IMG/VR virus record: IMGVR_UViG_3300046715_000053
Location: 1 to 47,431 of that record
Strand: one strand, 5' to 3'
DNA from: a virus
Length of the DNA stretch: 47,431 nucleotides
Made by a program: the position numbers and the translations under genes. Under the pieces are notes generated by a model. The model was not told where the DNA came from. It saw nothing but the letters and a program-made list of their open reading frames with translations, and searched no databases. Positions 24,810-32,897 of the stretch are shown in pieces. How positions within the stretch are numbered: the stretch's first letter is position 1; the number at the start of each line of letters is the position of its first letter.

Positions 24810-25653
24810 TCGGCAACATCACCTTCTTACCGCAGGTCTCATGCAGGCATGAAACCTCATCGAATCGTGGGCCAGGCTGGCGGAGCTTGACCTCTTTTAC
24901 CAGCTTCGCCCGGTCGGGAACTGACAGCCCTTCGCGAACGAGGGAGGGGAATCCAGCGACCGGTCGTTCCTGACCGTTGGAATCGGTGATCGAAATGACG
25001 GTGCGTGAAAGTAGGAGGGAGTTTTGCTCGGCCGGGGAGAAGTTCATGTTCGCCAGCAGCTCTTCCTGGTCATCGCCGGTCGCCAGCCGGATGTTGGCCT
25101 TGCGTCCCTTCCGGAGATTGACGGTGAAGACCGAGTCCATCAGCGGGTCTTCGAGCTTTCTGATCGGCACCTCATCGAGGGTGACGCTGAACTCGGTCTC
25201 TTCACCGCAGTGCGGGCACTCCAGTGAGCCCAGCTCGACCTCGTCTCCGTAGGTGGCCTCGCGGATCCCCATGATGATGAAGTCGCGGTCGCCGACGAAC
25301 ATCTGCTTGAGCATCTTCTGCGTTGGCTTTTCGCCGCCGACTGAGACAACCCCGCATTCGAGCAGGACGGAGATGAACCGCGCGAGGTTTCCGCTCTGCT
25401 TGGCCTTGGCGATCCGCTCTTCATGAGCGCCGTTAAGCTCACAGACCTCAACGTCCTTGACCACCTTGCCCTCGGCCGTGACCAAGCCGCCAGGGAGCGT
25501 TAGAACGCTCTCCGGCGGTGGCTCTACGAGCACGTCCTCTGTAGATGAGGACATGATCCTGTTGATTGTGGCGTTCGCTTTTTCCGGGTTGATGGTCGGG
25601 TCGATGAATCCGTCCGTCTCCACGTCTCTTCCTCCTTTTGATGTTCCAGCCAC
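24778..25653 (-). CDS. Tail assembly chaperone-position protein with zinc-binding motif
   Basis: A 291-residue protein lying between tube and tape measure. It contains CPHCGEE (about residue 153) and CLHETC (about 273), probably a zinc site, flanked by MGIREATYGDEVELGSLE and NIRLATGDDQEELLAN. This organisation resembles T4 gp26/gp51-like baseplate hub and tail-assembly proteins in many phages. By gene order it functions in tail assembly. The C-terminus (IGIGELFQDF*) ends within a TTT CAG GAT TTC TAA context where a +1 slip at TTT-C would enter the downstream overlapping ORF. Confidence 0.75.
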   Translation of the reverse strand: MAGTSKGGRDVETDGFIDPTINPEKANATINRIMSSSTEDVLVEPPPESVLTLPGGLVTAEGKVVKDVEVCELNGAHEERIAKAKQSGNLARFISVLLECGVVSVGGEKPTQKMLKQMFVGDRDFIIMGIREATYGDEVELGSLECPHCGEETEFSVTLDEVPIRKLEDPLMDSVFTVNLRKGRKANIRLATGDDQEELLANMNFSPAEQNSLLLSRTVISITDSNGQERPVAGFPSLVREGLSVPDRAKLVKEVKLRQPGPRFDEVSCLHETCGKKVMLPIGIGELFQDF

Positions 25654-25655
25654 GG

Positions 25656-26210
25656 TTAAAGAATGGCTTCGTCCGCGCCGATTTTGTTAGCGACCTTGAA
25701 CTCGAATCCCTCGTGAGCCAGAGTCATCTGCTGAATCACGATCGCGTTGGCTCCGGCGTCCAGGTCACTGAAAGCGACAGCGGTAGGCCATGCGTTATAG
25801 ACCTTGAAGGCCGCCTTGATCGGGGCGGTCGCGGTGGTGACGGGATGGTCGATGACGTTGATGTTAACGGTGGACCGGAAGTCCTGCCCTGCCCGTCCAC
25901 TACCGGTGCCCTGCATGACGGTGAACAACTGGTTCATCCACGCCATCATGTGATAATCACCGACTGCCAGGCCCTTAGATAGAGTGATGGGGGCGAAGTC
26001 GGACTGCCCAGGCATTTTCTGGGTCGTCGTGTTGTGCCCGCCCTGCCGGTAGGGAATGACCTCGGTGGTGATGTTGAGCCCGCTCACCGACATGAAGCCG
26101 ATGTTGATGAATCCCGGGATCGTGCTGTTGTGGATGTTCACCTGGAACTTGAAATTACGCAGTGGGTCCGTGGCCAGATGCGCAATGCTCGACTTCTGAC
26201 TTACTGCCAT
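25656..26210 (-). CDS. Tail tube protein (T4 gp19 family)
   Basis: A 184-residue tube subunit. DPLRNFKFQVNIHNS at the N-terminus, then GFMSVSGLNITTEVIPYRQGG and SDFAPITLSKGL are the hallmark of the gp19/tail-tube family; the C-terminus VKVYNAWPTAVAFSDLDAGANA with QMTLAHEGFEFKV is the terminal beta sheet. Hexamers stack to form the inner tube through which DNA passes. It is adjacent to the sheath gene, as in all contractile tails, and is separated from it by 21 nt. Confidence 0.95.
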   Translation of the reverse strand: MAVSQKSSIAHLATDPLRNFKFQVNIHNSTIPGFINIGFMSVSGLNITTEVIPYRQGGHNTTTQKMPGQSDFAPITLSKGLAVGDYHMMAWMNQLFTVMQGTGSGRAGQDFRSTVNINVIDHPVTTATAPIKAAFKVYNAWPTAVAFSDLDAGANAIVIQQMTLAHEGFEFKVANKIGADEAIL

Positions 26211-26231
26211 GTTCTTCTCGCGCTCCCTCTC

Positions 26232-27779
26232 TTACGTGGCGTTATCGGTGGCCGATGTGCCACCCTCGTACTGGCTGATCGTCACGATGACGAATTCAGC
26301 GGGCGACTGGAGCGCGACGCCGATTGTGATATTGACGATTCCCGCGCCGGTCTGGCTCGGCGGATTATTATTGGCATCGCACTGCACGAAAAATGCGGTG
26401 TCCGGGGAGTTGCCAGACAGGACTCCGGTCTGCATGAGCGTGGTCAGATACTGCGTGCACACTGCGTTGATCTGATTCCAAAGGCTCGGGCCGTTGCTTT
26501 CGAAAATCGCGAACCGGGTGAGGTTGGACAGGTCGTTTCGGAGCATCTGAAGTGTGCGCCGTACCGGCACATACCGGTCTGGATATCCGGTCTTGAGCGT
26601 GCGGGCACCCATGATGCAAAAGCCGCTGCCGGGAACGATCCGAATAGCGTTAATCGCCTTGGAATTGAGCAGGTCGGTATCGGAACTGGTGAACCTGGTC
26701 TCCAGATCAAGTACACCGACCAGAGCCGAGTCGATTCCGGCCGGAGCCTTCTGTACGCCTCTCAGCGCGTCCGTGGCGGCCATCTGCCCAAGGACTGCAC
26801 CGCCGGGCGGCAGAAACCGCATGGCTCCGGGCAAACTGCTGCTCGGGTCCGCCACGATCAGCCAGGGACCGTAGATCGCCGCGTATGAGGTCGGCGTCAG
26901 TGCGTTTCCGCCGGAGATCATCGCAACGTAGTTGGCCGCGACCTGGGCGCTGGTGCTGTTGGCCGGAGCCTGAGCGCCGTCGACTACCAGGAACGCGGTC
27001 CCCCGCGCCTCGCAGTAGGCGATGACTCCGTTCAAGACGGTCTGAGACGAGACGCCTGGCAGGTTGATGTTCAGGACGCCCGGGACCTGGTCCAAGGTGT
27101 TGGTCGCGCCGATGAGGTCTGGCGTGCCACTACCGTCCGCGCCTCCGGCTAGTTCTGCGGGATCGACAGCCGCCAGGCCGTCTACGGCTTCGTTATAGGT
27201 CCATCCCGCCGTGCCGACCTTTAGGTCAGTGACCTGAACGTAGTTCGATCCTGTGACGGGTGAGTTGACGACGCTGGCGACATACCGGGGATCGGCCGGG
27301 TCATTGCTGACATCGGGGAATCGTTCGACAAGGGTAGTGGTCGAGTTGTAGCGGACGATCAGGTCGAAACGGTCGGCGCTGGCACCCACGGTGATGGCGA
27401 CGTTGATGTTGGATCCCCACGCGCCGGGCGCGATAGCCGACACCTTCAGTCCGGCTTTGGGCGACTGGGTACTGGAGATGTCCGTGAGCTGCACGGACGC
27501 GGTACTGGCGTTGCCGTTGACGGCGCGAACGACGTAACAGTTCTTACCTCCGTTAAGGAAGAACTGGTAGACCGCAAAAGGCAGCAGATATTGCGGACCG
27601 GCAAAGCCACCGAATCGGGCGACGTACTGCTGCCAGCCGGTAATGAGAGTCGGCGTGGTCGGCCCTTGTGGAGACTGACCGACGAACGCGGCCACCGATT
27701 CACCGGGACCGGTTCCAGTAGGGGCAAGTGGAGCCAAGTTCTCCACAATGTAGGGACCTGGCGTTAGGTAGGTTGGCAC
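26232..27779 (-). CDS. Contractile tail sheath protein
   Basis: A 515-residue protein. The N-terminus YLTPGPYIVENLAPLAPTGTGP is the classic sheath opening in contractile tails; AFVGQSPQGP and YQFFLNGGKNCYVVRAVN continue domain I. The C-terminal half contains AIYGPWLIVADPSS, PPGGAVLGQMAATDALRGV, and NAIRIVPGSGFCIMGARTL, all conserved in sheath domain IV, ending with NITIGVALQSPAEFVIVTISQ. Sheath contraction drives the tube and spike through the cell envelope. This is the strongest evidence that the phage is a myovirus. Confidence 0.96.
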   Translation of the reverse strand: MPTYLTPGPYIVENLAPLAPTGTGPGESVAAFVGQSPQGPTTPTLITGWQQYVARFGGFAGPQYLLPFAVYQFFLNGGKNCYVVRAVNGNASTASVQLTDISSTQSPKAGLKVSAIAPGAWGSNINVAITVGASADRFDLIVRYNSTTTLVERFPDVSNDPADPRYVASVVNSPVTGSNYVQVTDLKVGTAGWTYNEAVDGLAAVDPAELAGGADGSGTPDLIGATNTLDQVPGVLNINLPGVSSQTVLNGVIAYCEARGTAFLVVDGAQAPANSTSAQVAANYVAMISGGNALTPTSYAAIYGPWLIVADPSSSLPGAMRFLPPGGAVLGQMAATDALRGVQKAPAGIDSALVGVLDLETRFTSSDTDLLNSKAINAIRIVPGSGFCIMGARTLKTGYPDRYVPVRRTLQMLRNDLSNLTRFAIFESNGPSLWNQINAVCTQYLTTLMQTGVLSGNSPDTAFFVQCDANNNPPSQTGAGIVNITIGVALQSPAEFVIVTISQYEGGTSATDNAT

Positions 27780-27812
27780 TTAACTCTCCTCGGTAGATAT
27801 ATCCTGGGTGCC

Positions 27813-28484
27813 TTATGGTGCGACCACTGGTATGTCGTATTCGGCCTGAAACTGATCCAGGCTTATCCCCGAGTCCTTGTCGGTCATGTTGATCAGTACC
27901 TCCATGACACGCGTGAACGTCTGGACCTGAGAGGCGAGCAGCTCGGTCGAGACGCGGATGCCATAGATGGCTTGAAACAGCCTCTTCCCGTCGCCGTCCT
28001 TGACGGCTCTTAGTTCTGGCCCGCCGATCAGGTCCAAACGCCGTACGGTTCCGTCTTCGGGAATCGGTAGGAAGCCGAATCGCGCGGGCAGATAATCGAA
28101 TGCAGCCATCTGCTGCACCAGCGACATGTGATGCAGCACCTTGCGCGAGAGCACAGTGACCTGGTAGTCAATGTTGTACGGAATCGGAAAGTCGGCCGTA
28201 TAAGGCGAGGCCGCCGGATCATACGTCGTTGGGTTTGTATCCCACAGCGGCTGACCTTCAGGGGCATACGGGAGGAGAATGGATCCTCGATGCTCACGCT
28301 GAGAATCCTTGACGAGATCTGAGTGATCGATAATGACTGTCGGGAACGTCAGATCGGCCAGCTCGTTTTCTGGAAGCCTGAATCGGACGGGGACGGGACG
28401 ACCAGAAGGAGCGTTGACGTCGGTCACGCTCAGGCCGCGCAGTTTTTCTTTCAGCGCGCCATCTTCATTAAGGAGCCAGCTCAT
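27813..28484 (-). CDS. Putative tail completion / terminator protein
   Basis: A 223-residue protein preceding the sheath. The N-terminus is MSWLLNEDGALKEKLRGLSV; the core includes DYQVTVLSRKVLHHMSLVQQ and IYGIRVSTELLASQVQTF, compatible with a mixed alpha/beta tail terminator. Position between the neck protein and the sheath supports a tail completion role. It is preceded by copy B of the 59-bp element; the ATG follows the -10-like TATATC by 9 nt and lacks a convincing Shine-Dalgarno, so initiation may be leaderless as proposed for gpJ. Confidence 0.65.
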   Translation of the reverse strand: MSWLLNEDGALKEKLRGLSVTDVNAPSGRPVPVRFRLPENELADLTFPTVIIDHSDLVKDSQREHRGSILLPYAPEGQPLWDTNPTTYDPAASPYTADFPIPYNIDYQVTVLSRKVLHHMSLVQQMAAFDYLPARFGFLPIPEDGTVRRLDLIGGPELRAVKDGDGKRLFQAIYGIRVSTELLASQVQTFTRVMEVLINMTDKDSGISLDQFQAEYDIPVVAP

Positions 28485-28492
28485 CCTGCATC

Positions 28493-28551
28493 CGATATAG
28501 GCGTTTGTACATCGCCTTTTCAGGATAGAGCGGCGTTAATTCAGACTGTTA
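28493..28551 (-). promoter_or_regulatory. Intergenic element copy B: late promoter-like sequence with dyad
   Basis: Same length as, and 51/59 identical to, the element upstream of gpJ. It retains CTGAAA, AGGCG/CGCCT dyad and TATATC at identical spacing, while the loop sequence differs. The downstream ATG is again exactly 9 nt after TATATC. Its far end overlaps the stop codon of the neck gene. Confidence 0.6.
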
Positions 28552-29061
28552 AGGCTGAGACCACTGAGCGAACTGGAGGTCGTTCACCAGCTCGTCACCC
28601 CGCAATTGGGTGCCTTCGATGCCCACGATGACGTCTCGCTGCTGAATTTGCCCCAGAATATTAATCGCGGTTACACGGAACGGCTTCCCGTTGTAGACCA
28701 TGCGATCCTTGAGGTAGCGTTGCGTTTCCAGGTCCGCAAGCGTCAGGCCAGCGCGGGTTATCTGCGAGAACGAGGCCGTAACGTTCAGGTCGTCATTGTA
28801 GTAGAAGCCCGTGTCTTCATCCTCGTTCGGACCTTCTTGATGAATCACGTGAAGGACCGGCAACCTGATCGGATCGGCGAAGACCTTACCGACCAGATCT
28901 CCCTCATCGTAAATGTCGTTCACCCGGCTTTCGCTTTTGATGAACCTGTAGTAATCGATGACGTCGCCAAAATTCGACTGATAGCCGGACAACGCACTGT
29001 TGATCTCATAAGTCTCATAGTCGGCACCGAATCTGCCGCGCTTCCAGTCGAGCCGGGCCAT
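28549..29061 (-). CDS. Putative head-tail connector / neck protein
   Basis: A 170-residue protein between small tagged genes and the tail terminator. The sequence DYETYEINSALSGYQSNFGD with DVIDYYRFIKSESRVND and a later IPVLHVIHQEGPNE-type beta segment contains no unambiguous signature, but size and position match neck proteins that join portal-adaptor to tail. The ATG overlaps the upstream stop by 1 nt. I rely on gene order rather than sequence for the role. Confidence 0.6.
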   Translation of the reverse strand: MARLDWKRGRFGADYETYEINSALSGYQSNFGDVIDYYRFIKSESRVNDIYDEGDLVGKVFADPIRLPVLHVIHQEGPNEDEDTGFYYNDDLNVTASFSQITRAGLTLADLETQRYLKDRMVYNGKPFRVTAINILGQIQQRDVIVGIEGTQLRGDELVNDLQFAQWSQP

Positions 29062-29333
29062 CAGTTCGCCGAGTAGGACTTGTTCGGGGTGAATTTGCCG
29101 CCCAGGCTTCCCTGCTTCACCTCGTTCAGAGTGTTCTCACGCCATGCCGGATCATGTCTGGACAGGAAGCTGTGGTCCGAGGCGTTTTCTTTGTTCACCG
29201 CGTTTTGCATTCTTGCGCTGAACGTAAGGTTGTTGTGTGCACCCTCATAGTCATAGGCGGTCTTGTGGTAGTTCGCGGTGTCCGGGTCGAAACCAGGGAA
29301 CTGGACAGGGTTGATGTTGTCTTCAGCGGCCAT
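29061..29333 (-). CDS. Small tagged protein 1 (MAAEDNINPVQF)
   Basis: A 90-residue hydrophilic protein starting with MAAEDNINPVQFPGFDPDTA. The N-terminal 12 residues are shared with the next two upstream genes; the rest is different (AYDYEGAHNNLTFSARMQNA, SFLSRHDPAWRENTLNEV). The shared tag plus variable body is typical of modular targeting signals. Possibly an internal head or neck-associated protein; no enzymatic motif is seen. Start region TAAATCATGGCC is identical to that of the second tagged gene. Confidence 0.7.
   Translation of the reverse strand: MAAEDNINPVQFPGFDPDTANYHKTAYDYEGAHNNLTFSARMQNAVNKENASDHSFLSRHDPAWRENTLNEVKQGSLGGKFTPNKSYSAN
29299..29333 (-). repeat. N-terminal tag coding repeat, copy 1 of 3
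   Basis: DNA encoding MAAEDNINPVQF. Copies at 29558-29593 and 29903-29938 encode MAAEDNINPVQF and MAAVDNVNPVQF. Copies 1 and 2 are near-identical in DNA, including the seven bases before the ATG; copy 3 differs at many third positions, so it is older. Confidence 0.85.
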
Positions 29334-29344
29334 GATTTATCGCC

Positions 29345-29593
29345 TTAGTTATTCGTGCTGTGTGACAGCCAAGGGATTTTGAACTCCTCATGAGATCCGC
29401 TGGGCATGGCATGTGCTGGATGCGTCGTGTCCGTAGTCCCTGATAGCGCAGCACGGAAATATGCATGCGCCTGCGTCCGAGCGCCCGGTGTCTTATATTC
29501 GGATGCATTATCGAACACCGTGCCCTGATAGCTCTCCGAAGCTGGATCGAATTTAGAAAACTGGACAGGGTTGATATTGTCTTCAGCGGCCAT
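29345..29593 (-). CDS. Small tagged protein 2 (MAAEDNINPVQF)
   Basis: An 82-residue protein with AGGAG 9 nt before the ATG. The tag MAAEDNINPVQFSKFDPASE matches tagged protein 1 exactly over 12 residues, and both continue with xFDPxxxxYxxTxxD. The body (TPGARTQAHAYFRAALSG, then PSGSHEEFKIPWLS) is unrelated to anything I recognise. It appears to be a paralogue of protein 1 only in the first ~28 residues. Confidence 0.7.
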   Translation of the reverse strand: MAAEDNINPVQFSKFDPASESYQGTVFDNASEYKTPGARTQAHAYFRAALSGTTDTTHPAHAMPSGSHEEFKIPWLSHSTNN

Positions 29594-29596
29594 GAT

Positions 29597-29938
29597 TTAA
29601 GCTCCTCTCTCCCCGATACCCCTCAACCACGCCTGTGCTTTATTGGAAAGCCGATCAGAGTGCTGGAGATCGGGACGCTGCTCCCGCGCCCGCCGAAGCA
29701 GTTCAGTCGCGATACCTCGTCGCTGGTGCTCCTCGCTCACGTTCACGTTTCCTATCTCCCCTGTAGTTTCGCCCCAGGTGAGGTACCCCGCCATCCGCCC
29801 CTCCGGGGTACGCATAGTGACGGAATTAGGCTCGGCGACTGTGTAGTAACTGTCACCAGTCTTCGCGACGAACTCTCCATCAGCCCATTCCGGCCTGTTA
29901 GAAAACTGGACTGGGTTCACGTTATCTACGGCAGCCAT
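29597..29938 (-). CDS. Tagged mini-GNAT acetyltransferase-like protein (MAAVDNVNPVQF)
   Basis: A 113-residue protein. After the tag comes a compact GNAT-like domain: EPNSVTMRTPEGRMAGYLTW, IGNVNVSEEHQRRGIATELL with the acetyl-CoA-binding pattern Q-R-R-G-I-A (Q/R-x-x-G-x-A/G), then RRAREQRPDL. It is shorter than typical GNATs (~150 residues), keeping only the beta4-alpha3 core and probably lacking full substrate sites. It may acetylate a host or virion target, or be a binding-only remnant. It lies between neck and adaptor genes, an odd position for an enzyme. Confidence 0.75.
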   Translation of the reverse strand: MAAVDNVNPVQFSNRPEWADGEFVAKTGDSYYTVAEPNSVTMRTPEGRMAGYLTWGETTGEIGNVNVSEEHQRRGIATELLRRAREQRPDLQHSDRLSNKAQAWLRGIGERGA

Positions 29939-29941
29939 GGC

Positions 29942-30760
29942 TCATCCCCACCCGTTTGGGTACAGCGGTGAGGCGACTCCGGACTCGTCATCGTCGCGGT
30001 GGTCGATCGGAGGCAACTCACGAACCGGCAGGCTCGTGTCGTCGTATTCGCGGGCTCTGAACACCGGAACGAGACGTCCGGTTGTGAGGGACACCCGGCG
30101 GAGAGTGCTGATCTCCACGCGGTACAGGCCGACATTGAGTTGCGCGGCCATTTCCCTGTATTTGGCGGTCAGTACGTCGATCTGCCGGGTGATCTGCGCC
30201 CATCGCTGGCTTCGGGCCAGGTGGGTCCCTTCGGCGGTGCTCACGTCGATATCGGTTGACGCGTCGGTGGAAAGCGCCCACAAGGATTCAATCGTCGCAA
30301 GGATCGCAACGAGCGGCTCCTCTATCGTCGGCAGATTTTCCAGCACGACGGGCTGCTCGTCGTATTTGATGAACCCGTTCGCATTGCGGTAACGGGTTTC
30401 GATCGTCCGCCCGCTTCCGTGCTGAGTGACGGCGTCGTTGATGAGCATGGTCAGCTCGTCATCACCGAACATCCCGTAGCTGACGCCGGAGATGACGAGG
30501 ACCTGGCTGCCGCCGGGGGCGGTGGTCATCTGAATGGATCCGTTGGCGAAGTCCATTGTGTAGGCGCTACCCGGCAGGTCGTGCGACGGAATACCGTTGT
30601 CGATCGTGAATACGTGGAACGATGCGTCATTGGCGATGTGTTTGACGGGGAGGTCGAACCAGGTCGTGATGCCGTCGCCGGTCACTGATGTGCGAAAGGA
30701 GTCGCCGAGATCGCCAAGCTCGAACCGTACACGCTTGATCAGATCACTGAGCTGTGCCAT
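29942..30760 (-). CDS. Putative head-tail adaptor protein
   Basis: A 272-residue protein. The N-terminus LSDLIKRVRFELGDLGDSFR and the beta-rich DGITTWFDLPVKHI match the opening of phage head-tail connector/adaptor proteins, which are helical near ELTMLINDAV and LARSQRWAQITRQIDVL. The C-terminus is extended and acidic (DHRDDDESGVASPLYPNGWG). It follows the fibre-like W-repeat protein in transcription order, in the neck module. Function is inferred from family-like patterns and position. Confidence 0.65.
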   Translation of the reverse strand: MAQLSDLIKRVRFELGDLGDSFRTSVTGDGITTWFDLPVKHIANDASFHVFTIDNGIPSHDLPGSAYTMDFANGSIQMTTAPGGSQVLVISGVSYGMFGDDELTMLINDAVTQHGSGRTIETRYRNANGFIKYDEQPVVLENLPTIEEPLVAILATIESLWALSTDASTDIDVSTAEGTHLARSQRWAQITRQIDVLTAKYREMAAQLNVGLYRVEISTLRRVSLTTGRLVPVFRAREYDDTSLPVRELPPIDHRDDDESGVASPLYPNGWG

Positions 30761-30770
30761 AACTCCTCCC

Positions 30771-32342
30771 CTACCCTAGTGTCTCGTTACTCGCCGGGTT
30801 TCTTATAGGACGTCGATCGGAGTCACGCATCGTGCTCATACGATCGAGCACCATCAAAGGAATATCGGGGTTGGCGAAGAGGCCACGCACATTCCAAGCG
30901 ATCGGGTACTGGAAGAAGCCTCCCCGAAAATAGATATCCCATGTGGAGGATCTGCGTATCGTCAGCTTCGTCCGGCAATTCCAGCGTGACGACGCGCTGA
31001 GTGAGATCGGCGTCCGTATGTTCCACGCTGCACTCACGGATTTCGGTCCGCTGGCCTCGAATACCCGCCAGCCCGACGACGCCGATTGGCTCAGGGCGTT
31101 GCGGACGTTCCACGCTGTTGAGCTTGTGGTGGTGATCGGCGCGCGGGTATTCCATCTGATGGGGCGGGCCGTGGCCACAGTCCCAGCGATGTTCCATCCG
31201 GTGTTGCTGGCCGCTGTCACATGAGATGCGATGTTCCAGGCGGCCGGTCGGGTGGTCGCTGTGCGACTGAGGATGGCCCATGACGAGCTTTGTGATGTCT
31301 GGGCGCTCACGTTGACACGCCAGCTCGCTCCGGTGGTCGTCCAGGCGGATGCCAGGACCGTCCACACCGCCTGCCCTGACGTTGATGTCGCCACACGCAC
31401 GCCCCAGGAAGCCGCGCCTACTACCGCGATACGGGCGCTGAGGTTCCAGCTCGCTGACGCGGTTCTCGACGGCCTCGCGAACGCATTCCAGGCCAGTTGC
31501 TGACTGGAGGAGACCGCGCTACGTACGATCCACGCCTGCTGGGCGAGCTTCGCGACTCCAGCTCTCAGGTTCCATGAGGCTTGCCGCTGGACCGAGCGGG
31601 TCTGTAGCAGATTCCAGGACGTACTTTTTTGCAAGAGGACGGGAACGCGAACGTTCCACGCAAGCGACGGGCTCTTGGTCACCTTCGTCGTTGCCGTGAC
31701 GTCCGGGCCGATCCATCCGGTGTCAGCTACTGCGACAGAGTCCAGATACACGTTTGCGTTTGTGACTCCGGCACGGGCGAAACATCCGAAAAAGACCGCC
31801 GCGCTCTCCGTGCTGAGATTGAGACCGGTGATCTGAAAGGTCTCATCCGGCGTACTGGATTCCGGAGCCCGCGCGTAGAGCCTGACATCGGCGACTGGGC
31901 TGGCACCGCCGACGTTGACGTGCCATTCGACCCTGCACCATTGCCCAGGGTTGATTTTGGATACCGACGTGAAGAGGACTTCGTTTCCGGAGTACCCTAC
32001 AAGGATATTTCCGGACGTGTTCATGCCGATGGTGAGATTCCCCTGGTTGACACTGTCGACCGGTTCAATCATGACGATTCTGCCGCCGACCGGGAGAGCG
32101 TCGATCCAGAAGTAGGCTCGCCCGTATACGTCGAGATTCGTGTAATTCGTTCCGTATGGCTTGCTCACCCGGGACTTATCGGTTGAGGTGTGCGCCGTCG
32201 CCAGCATCGACAGTCCACCGCTTTTGGCGTGCGCGGAGCTGTAGGTACAGGTTCCGGTTACGGATCCCCATCCACCGGTTGCGTCATTGGAGACCAATGC
32301 CTGACCGGCAACCCCACTCTCAAAGCCGGTATTCCACTGCAT
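30771..32342 (-). CDS. Lectin-like domain plus about 18 Trp repeats (virion fibre-like protein)
   Basis: A 523-residue protein. Residues 1-~210 look like a LamG/concanavalin-type beta sandwich (QWNTGFESGVAGQALVSND, FWIDALPVGGRIVMIEPVD, PGQWCRVEWHVNVGG). Residues ~220-490 consist of about 18 tandem repeats of 13-15 residues with consensus x-x-x-s-x-W-N-[VIL]-R-x-x-[VI]-x-x, e.g. ASWNLRAGV, AAWNIASHV, TAWNVRNAL. These would form a beta-solenoid or stacked blades. It lies in the head-neck module rather than with the tail fibres, suggesting a head- or neck-attached glycan-binding whisker. Confidence 0.75.
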   Translation of the reverse strand: MQWNTGFESGVAGQALVSNDATGGWGSVTGTCTYSSAHAKSGGLSMLATAHTSTDKSRVSKPYGTNYTNLDVYGRAYFWIDALPVGGRIVMIEPVDSVNQGNLTIGMNTSGNILVGYSGNEVLFTSVSKINPGQWCRVEWHVNVGGASPVADVRLYARAPESSTPDETFQITGLNLSTESAAVFFGCFARAGVTNANVYLDSVAVADTGWIGPDVTATTKVTKSPSLAWNVRVPVLLQKSTSWNLLQTRSVQRQASWNLRAGVAKLAQQAWIVRSAVSSSQQLAWNAFARPSRTASASWNLSARIAVVGAASWGVRVATSTSGQAVWTVLASAWTTTGASWRVNVSAQTSQSSSWAILSRTATTRPAAWNIASHVTAASNTGWNIAGTVATARPIRWNTRAPITTTSSTAWNVRNALSQSASSGWRVFEASGPKSVSAAWNIRTPISLSASSRWNCRTKLTIRRSSTWDIYFRGGFFQYPIAWNVRGLFANPDIPLMVLDRMSTMRDSDRRPIRNPASNETLG

Positions 32343-32888
32343 TTAGGCACCAGTGTCGAAGTCGATCTCCAGGGTGAGTCCGCCGTTGTTCTGGGGCGGC
32401 GTGTTGGCAGCCGACCTTTGAATCCACACGGCCCGGCACTGACCGGGCGCGATGTTCCCCAAAGCGAGCGCTGCGGGGGCGCTGGCCGCTGAGGAGAACG
32501 CGGTGACTCCGGCCGGGGTGGTCGTCGCGGTCGCGATCTGAGCAGCCTGAGCCGAAGATGAGGTGTTGCTCACAGGCCCGATGTTGTCGACGGCCACCCT
32601 GCACGTTGCGCCACCGGCGACCTGGGTGTTGATCCAGACGGCAGCGCCGACCATTGTCAGCGTCGCGTGATTGTTGACGATGAACAGACACCGGTAGTCG
32701 ACCTGAGAGGCCGCGTTAGCGGCACCAGAGATGTCGTTGAACAGATTGTCCAAGGCAGTGGTGGAAAGCGCCGTCGTTGAGATGTACTTGCCGAGCGATG
32801 AATTGGGGTCCGGCTGAGCCGTGGAGTTACCGGCGGTTCCGCTCGTGACCGACAACATCAGCCCAACGTCGGTTGCGGCGATAGGCAT
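32343..32888 (-). CDS. Hypothetical beta-rich virion protein
   Basis: A 181-residue protein starting immediately upstream of the W-repeat gene (adjacent start/stop). Composition is Ala/Thr/Ser/Gly-rich; strands DYRCLFIVNNHATLTMVGAA, GATCRVAVDNIGPV and PGQCRAVWIQRSAAN resemble an Ig-like or fibre head fold. Such proteins are often head decorations. It is part of a run of small structural genes between the capsid and the neck. Confidence 0.6.
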   Translation of the reverse strand: MPIAATDVGLMLSVTSGTAGNSTAQPDPNSSLGKYISTTALSTTALDNLFNDISGAANAASQVDYRCLFIVNNHATLTMVGAAVWINTQVAGGATCRVAVDNIGPVSNTSSSAQAAQIATATTTPAGVTAFSSAASAPAALALGNIAPGQCRAVWIQRSAANTPPQNNGGLTLEIDFDTGA

Positions 32889-32897
32889 GACAGATCC

